From positions 1 through 9,464 of the forward strand of contig JABDFB010000081.1 in assembly GCA_013286765.1 (NCBI GenBank): a stretch of DNA of 9,464 nucleotides, given 5' to 3'. A program made the translations under genes and the position numbers. The notes beneath the pieces were generated by a model, which saw only the letters and a program-made list of their open reading frames with translations, did no database searches and was not told the DNA's origin. Positions within the stretch are counted from its first letter, which is position 1. Each line of letters begins with the position of its first letter. Positions 1 through 5,400 of the stretch are shown here, in pieces. This DNA comes from Deltaproteobacteria bacterium. Lineage in GTDB: Bacteria > Bdellovibrionota > UBA1018.

Positions 1-5
1 TAGTG

Positions 6-308
6 CTAACCCTGGGAATGGGTCAACCGGTCAAAATAGTTTACAAGAACTGTCGAAACAAGTGCAAATTTAATTTTATCTCTTTCAGAGCCATGTGAAT
101 CCGGCATTGCCGGAATTCGATCGGTCCAGACCTTCTCTCGCGGGACTAGCCCTAGGAAATTACTTGCAACAAGTCCCTTTCCAGGAACAGATTGCTCAAT
201 ACAATTCACATAACTTTTAACTTCGTCCTTAATAGTAGAGACATTTCTGCTCGGAAAATAGAGAATAGGACTCTGAAAGTCCCCGAAAACAATAAACAAA
301 GAAACCAA
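6..308 (-). CDS. Small hypothetical protein, possible truncated remnant of a membrane-protein gene
   Basis: A 100-codon reading frame from a TTG start to a TAG stop. I see no convincing Shine-Dalgarno sequence. In frame, the reading frame stays open upstream for only eight more codons before a stop at 333-335. The beginning is hydrophobic (VSLFIVFG) and is followed by a soluble stretch containing SVPGKGLVASNFLGLVP. That order, a last membrane segment and then a short soluble tail with a VxASNxLxP-like stretch, recalls the C-terminal ends of multi-spanning GT-C or DUF2079-type membrane proteins. It would be far too short to be a whole member. The downstream end of the neighbouring glycosyltransferase gene lies only 44 bases upstream, so there is no room for the missing N-terminal part. 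I read it as a decayed fragment or a small gene of unknown function; the family resemblance is inference from a short stretch. Confidence 0.35.
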   Translation of the reverse strand: MVSLFIVFGDFQSPILYFPSRNVSTIKDEVKSYVNCIEQSVPGKGLVASNFLGLVPREKVWTDRIPAMPDSHGSERDKIKFALVSTVLVNYFDRLTHSQG

Positions 309-352
309 TTCAAATAATATAGTTTCAGCTCCCTAAGGCCAACCTAAATCGC

Positions 353-1834
353 CTATCCTTTTTTTGGAACAGCCTTTATTAAGGACCAGGTTGCAAAGGA
401 TGTCTTCAATACCTCGACAGTGACGTCGCGATTCTGACAAGAATACAAATAATCGGAATTATCGCCATCAACTACAATTGCGAGCGGTTCGTTCCGATAA
501 TGTGAATCGGTGCAAGGCATGAAGACATCTCCGGAGGCCATGTATCCGCTCCTACCTATAAATAGCATTTTTTGGGGATACTGGCTATCGTCAGTAATTA
601 AACGATATGTCTCCGGTATTTTCGATCTAGCTATCGAACCCATTTCCCAAAAATTTACCTTCCAGTATTGGGAATCTCTCGCCCAAATCCAAATATTTCC
701 TCTTAAATCATACATTAGGCCCCAAAACAGCGATAGGACTAATAGCCTGGAGATCCATACTTTTGATTCAAATTTTGAGAGAACCTTTGCTATCAACAAT
801 ATCGTGACTATACCTGTTCCAATGAAATAATATCCATGTATCTTAATATGCGGTCCGTCCAAGGAGATCGCAGCGACTAAAGACACGATGTAGCAAAGTA
901 ACATCGTCCATTCTCTCGCCCACATAGCGCAGAATATCCAGATTATTCCCAAAAACATTGGAAACTGACCTTGATAAATTTCTCTGAAAATTAGTTTTAC
1001 GATCTCTGATAACCCTACTTCTTGGAGTTTTTCAAAAGGATTGAACCCAGCCAATGCAAAGATTTGTGGACCCTGGGCAAAGCTGAGGATCCATTTTGAA
1101 TGGAATTCGTACCAATAGAAAGGGAATAAAACTCCCAATCCTATCGCTAAAATTAAACGGTAAATATATTTTCTATTTTGCTCCATTAACCAAAAAGCGG
1201 CTAACAATATGAAGCTAATCACCACAGTTGGTTTTACAGCAATTGCTAAATTACAGAGCAAAATACCGCAGATGTATTTCTTATAATTCTCAAGACCTTC
1301 TAGAATAAAACAGATTCCCACTACCATCAAAGGAAACGCAAACCCTTCTGGCATGAAAATGTTTGACTGGCTTGCGATAACGGGAATACTAAACCAGATT
1401 ACCAGAGAAATTAGTCCGTCTAGTCTAACTCCCCAAAACCTTACGATCCGTGGAACAAACAAATAGGCCACTCCCAAATTAACTAATAAGACGAAAAGCG
1501 ATGAGCAGAATACTCCTATCCATGAACCTAATAGAAAGAATGGGCCACACAGGATATTCATCAATGGAAATTCGGACGCATTGATTCCGTCCAAAAGTCC
1601 CTTTTGCAAAATCTTAGGAAGGAAAATAAAATCAAATGCCTGAAATCCTCTTTGCTTTAGATCCTCTGCAAAAACCATCGCCATGCCCAGCGTATCCGCC
1701 TGGCGATGCGTATGACCGCCGCTTGGATGCACTGAAAACCTCTGGAGAGAAGTCAAAATAAAAGCAACCATAAGGATTGCTGCTAACTTGGCGGAGAGAC
1801 TCTTCGACTCAAAGGTAAGTTTGTTCTTATCCAT
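353..1834 (-). CDS. GT-C superfamily (PMT/ArnT-like) membrane glycosyltransferase
   Basis: A polytopic inner-membrane protein of 493 residues from the ATG at 1834. Proteins of this type use polyprenyl-phosphate-linked sugars and transfer them on the outer face of the inner membrane; the acceptor here is unknown. After a first membrane segment (about residues 17-30) comes a short loop with HTHRQAD (residues 41-47), the acidic/HxHRQAD signature seen in many bacterial PMT_2-like proteins. Then come SEFPL (87-91), repeated hydrophobic helices, MPEGFAFPL (161-169) and AVKPT (199-203), all in the order usual for this family. About ten membrane segments are visible, with a soluble tail from about residue 380. 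The frame is open upstream to a TTG at 1873, which would add 13 residues. I prefer the ATG because it gives a normal charged N-terminus (MDKNK) before the first helix, although neither start has a good ribosome binding site. It is separated by 255 bases from the toxin/immunity operon and is probably a separate unit. The family is well supported; the substrate is not known. Confidence 0.8.
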   Translation of the reverse strand: MDKNKLTFESKSLSAKLAAILMVAFILTSLQRFSVHPSGGHTHRQADTLGMAMVFAEDLKQRGFQAFDFIFLPKILQKGLLDGINASEFPLMNILCGPFFLLGSWIGVFCSSLFVLLVNLGVAYLFVPRIVRFWGVRLDGLISLVIWFSIPVIASQSNIFMPEGFAFPLMVVGICFILEGLENYKKYICGILLCNLAIAVKPTVVISFILLAAFWLMEQNRKYIYRLILAIGLGVLFPFYWYEFHSKWILSFAQGPQIFALAGFNPFEKLQEVGLSEIVKLIFREIYQGQFPMFLGIIWIFCAMWAREWTMLLCYIVSLVAAISLDGPHIKIHGYYFIGTGIVTILLIAKVLSKFESKVWISRLLVLSLFWGLMYDLRGNIWIWARDSQYWKVNFWEMGSIARSKIPETYRLITDDSQYPQKMLFIGRSGYMASGDVFMPCTDSHYRNEPLAIVVDGDNSDYLYSCQNRDVTVEVLKTSFATWSLIKAVPKKG

Positions 1835-1991
1835 GATATGTCGTAAGCTATGATATCCTAGTAAGAATTCCAATAACCAAAAAAGCGTCAGAAGTGAATA
1901 CTAGGCGTTCACTGAAGTATCTATCGCAGAATAGATTCACTCTAGAACGAAGTATCGAGAACTTATCCTCCACTTCGACAACTTCATTTTT

Positions 1992-2024
1992 GGCTGACGT
2001 TATGGGCTGACTTGATGCATAACG
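1992..2024. repeat. Inverted repeat with overlapping direct repeat in intergenic gap
   Basis: In the gap between the immunity gene and the glycosyltransferase, cgttatg (1998-2004) is repeated in inverted orientation as cataacg (2018-2024) around a 13-base loop. The heptamer ggctgac occurs twice in direct orientation (1992-1998 and 2005-2011). On the minus strand the hairpin follows the immunity gene by about 65 bases, but no U-run follows it, so it is not a typical rho-independent terminator. The flank gcataacgccggactgc resembles one half of an integron attC site, but no matching second half is visible. The rest of the 1835-2088 gap holds no gene, no clear promoter and no other strong structure, only a weak AT-rich 6-bp inverted repeat at 1919-1936. 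Confidence 0.5.
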
Positions 2025-2088
2025 CCGGACTGCAAATGCTTCTATTTGGAGATTTCCGAATAATTGCTCATTCTTCTAGTAGCTACGT

Positions 2089-2427
2089 CTATTTCATGCG
2101 ACCAAAATAATTTGATTGGTTTCCTAATAATCTATCTAGCAATTCTTCTACTTCAACAGGTGACACAGAAATATAATTGCCCCAAATAGTTTCTTCCCCA
2201 TGGGGATACCCTATCAAATTGTTCATAGAATTTACTACTGCCACCTCAACTTGATGGTCATTCTTATCAAGAGAATTCCAATTTTCAATAATTGATTCAA
2301 GTTCTTTACGTTCCATACCAAAAAGAGTATGAAATTCAGGTTCGGGGAAGAATGGTCCATAACATGATGCTTTTAAACACTGATATATTGTATCCTTGTC
2401 TTTGTCGCTTAGCTTCGAAATATCCAT
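2089..2427 (-). CDS. Probable immunity protein for the adjacent RHS C-terminal toxin
   Basis: A 112-residue soluble protein with no signal peptide or membrane segment, expected in the cytoplasm. It starts at an ATG only 19 bases after the stop of the giant RHS gene, with a weak GAGA-type ribosome site, so it is almost certainly co-transcribed. It is clearly acidic (about 19 Asp/Glu against 10 Lys/Arg), as is common for proteins that bind and block nucleases. Recognisable features are GPFFPEPEFHTLFGMER (residues 24-40), VAVVNSMNNLIGYPHG (62-77) and a YISVSPVEVEELL end (83-95). I recall this pattern, an FFPxxEFxTLFG box and then NNLxGYPHG, from a widespread family of small proteins encoded beside secreted toxins with a GHAxEKHV domain, but cannot name the Pfam family. 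The role as antidote to the toxin domain of the preceding gene is inferred from position, size, charge and that recollection. Confidence 0.75.
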   Translation of the reverse strand: MDISKLSDKDKDTIYQCLKASCYGPFFPEPEFHTLFGMERKELESIIENWNSLDKNDHQVEVAVVNSMNNLIGYPHGEETIWGNYISVSPVEVEELLDRLLGNQSNYFGRMK

Positions 2428-2446
2428 ATAAAATTTCTCTATCTTT

Positions 2447-5400
2447 CTACTTTAACCTATCAAATCGTTTCTCTGAGCCAATGAATGAAGTTCCTCCATC
2501 AGCATGATTAGGATCCGTAATTACTATAGTCGTCCTATCTTGCCCTAAGAATGCTTCTCTGCCTCTCTCTAGCTCTTTATGTGATGCGGGATTTGTCATG
2601 ACATTCTCGATATGCTTTGAAAATTCCTCCTTCGACCCTATACTAGGAAACTCACCTCCGCTAACCACGTGCTTTTCCCAAGCGTGACCACCCGCAATTC
2701 TATCTGAAGTCTCCGACATCGTATTCGTCGGCAATACAGGCCCATTAGCAGGAGTGTAAGTAGACGAATTCTGAACTCCAAGAATGGGAGTCGAGGTTGA
2801 AGTACTCTGTGTAGTTTGCTGAATTGGTGATACTGTTCCACCATTGTCAATCCTAGGCAGAGCGGTGCTAGGAGGTGGATCGAAGTACTGATTTGCGAGT
2901 TGAATGGCCTGAAAAGACGCGGCAACTGAAAATGCTATTTCTCCAATAACAGGCAAAGCTATGGCAAAATTCCCCGTCGGATCCACAAAACCCACCGGAT
3001 TCCCTTGGGCATAAGTATATAAATTACACTCTACTGGACTCTTCGTACAAGCTTCTGGATTCTCAAAGTAATAAGGGTCCGGAGTGAGGAAGCGCTTCAC
3101 TTTGGGATCGTAGTCCCGGAGATCCATGCGGTAGGCCTGCATATCAGAATCGTAACCTACGAGTGCGTAGTCGATCAACCTCGGACGGAGTTGAGAGGGA
3201 TCCCTTTCTTGTCGCTCGCCATAAGGTTCTGGAAGTTCTATAAGAGAACCGTAGTCAGCTGCGACTGAGTTTCGCATGTCAAGTGAGAGAGGGATAAAGT
3301 GGTCGTCGTGGAGGTAGCCAATTATGCGATTGTTTACCTTTAATTGTAATAACATCTGTTTTGGTGTGAGCATCCCGCCGTCGATATAGACTTCATCAAT
3401 TTTGCCGTCGCGTCTTTTGATGAGGCGTTTACCTTGGTCATCATATTGGAAAGTTGCGAGGGACTTTTGGTTTTTGAAGAACGTATTGGATTCCACAAGA
3501 AGAACCTCAGAGACACGACCGTGTGGGCCATATTTGAATTCGAATGCTTCGTTTGATTTTGTTGACGTCTTCTTGACCACTCGCCCAAGAGAATCTAGAG
3601 AGTATGTAAAATCTTCAGTTTCCCAGGAATCAATATTTGTTTTTATTTGGACTGACTTGTCCTTGCTAACAACGCGATTAACTTGGGAGCGGTTGTCGTA
3701 GTCATAACTAGTTCGGTTTTTTGAATCAGAAAATAAGCTTAGGAAACCAGTGTCATTATATACGTAATTTCTGGTCTCGCCATTCGCTTCCTTTGTGAAT
3801 TTTTCGCTTTCTAAGAAACCACGATTATTAAAGCTCCAGAGGGTCGAGAAAGACCTTTGGTGGGAAAGATTCACGGAGACTTGCTGCAATTGGCTAGTGT
3901 GGTTGTCGTAGCCAAACTGGAAAGATCCTATATTTCCTTCGATTTTCGAAATATTCGAAACTTCATCGTAACCTATTATATACAGAGGCTTTTCGTTCAG
4001 AAAGACTTGGCTTTCTCTGCCAGTGGAATCATATTCTGAGCGAAAAGCAAGCTTCAAAATTTGATTGCCAGCTGAGTCTAAACGTAAATAAGTCCGCTGC
4101 TTCACCTTCCCATCAGAACGATAGTCTAAGTTTGTTCTCAAAGAACCAAAATCGGTAATTTCCAATAATTCTTCTTTAATTTTTCCATCTGCCCTATAGA
4201 TCCAGCTTTTCTGATAGTGTGGGGCCTTAACCATGACCAATCGACCTTGCTGTCCAGGACTTACTTTTCCGTCCAATTTCAATCCGTCGTAATAATATTC
4301 AAATGATTCCGAAGATCCTGATTTTGAATCTGTGTAAGTCAGTTTGGTCTTTCTTCCAATTAAGTCATATTCCCAATTCATCGAACGGACCGGGTTACGA
4401 TCGGTGCCCAAATAGGTTTTCCGTTCAATTTGATCGTTAATAGACCTATAGGAATAGTCTATCGAGCCAAGCCCAGATCTTGATATGGAAGCAATTTGCC
4501 CGCTCGCATTATAACGGATAGACTGCTCATCATCCGATGGCAATCTGATCTGCACGATTCTTCCCAGAAAGTCGCGTTCGTAGGAATAGCTTTGACCTCC
4601 AGGAGTCGTGAATTGCCGATGTTTTCCGTCGAAGTCGGTTATAGACTGCCAGTTGAATGTCTTATTCTCTATTTGATTCTCTATTATTCCTTCCGAACAG
4701 ACTTCAAACGAGCTCACCTTATCTTGAATACTATTTGTTTGATGCACTTGAAGGCTACTTAAACCCCATCCGAAGGAACTCTTCAACTGGTTCGTCACCA
4801 ATTTTCCTGAGGAATACAAGGTATCAAGGTTTGGAGTTACAAAAAAGTCGCTGTAGCTAACCGGCATCGAACTATAGTCAGTCTGACTCTTCGTATTTCG
4901 ATCAATCGATTTGAGACCTGAAAGAACGCTAATTCCAGACGCTGCAGTATAGTCCTTTAGCGTTCCTAACTCAGATCCAGCACCTGAGAAAAGTACAGCT
5001 TCTCTCATTGAACCAGCTGTAGCTTCTCCATCAACGTGTTGGATTAGTTCTATCCAGCCAGGTCGGACTTGTGTAGCGTAGCTGTATGAAAAATCCGTGA
5101 GAAAATGCTTTCTAGAATCGCCACTTAATTGACTCCACGATTTATTCAATCTTTCTTGGCTATCAAATTCGGCAAACTGTGAGTAACTCGCTCCGAATCG
5201 ATCCTCAATCAAAGTTGCAACTTGATCGTGAATAGGATCTCGATTTGCTTTTAGACTGACCCCGTCGGGCTGAAATATGGAATTTAGCAAATGATTACCG
5301 TCGTAATCGAAGTTCATTCTGCCCTTTCCAGGAGTACTGATGCCAACAATATTGTAATCACTATTATATTGTATTTCTTGTAGTAACTTATTCTTTGAAC

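Noticed and set aside
510..830. Plus-strand reading frame of 106 codons
   Set aside because: It lies wholly inside the glycosyltransferase gene on the opposite strand, shows no domain-like pattern and has no support from context.
1874..2000. Promoter candidate for the glycosyltransferase on the minus strand (TTGTCG with a downstream GATACT)
   Set aside because: The spacing is about 19 bases and both boxes are weak matches, so it is no better than chance in AT-rich sequence.
1998..2024. Rho-independent terminator after the immunity gene
   Set aside because: The stem is only 7 bp and AT-rich, the loop is 13 bases, and no run of U follows on the minus strand.
2017..2088. Complete integron attC site
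   Set aside because: Only one half-like motif (GCATAAC with its flank) is visible; no complementary second half lies within the expected 60-150 bases on either strand.
2638..2925. Minus-strand 95-codon frame overlapping the RHS C-terminal region
   Set aside because: It is an alternate frame of the toxin-linker region with arginine- and leucine-rich, low-complexity content; the RHS frame continues intact through it.
3340..3588. Minus-strand 82-codon frame inside the RHS gene
   Set aside because: An out-of-frame shadow of the RHS repeats, with no ribosome binding site or recognisable sequence.
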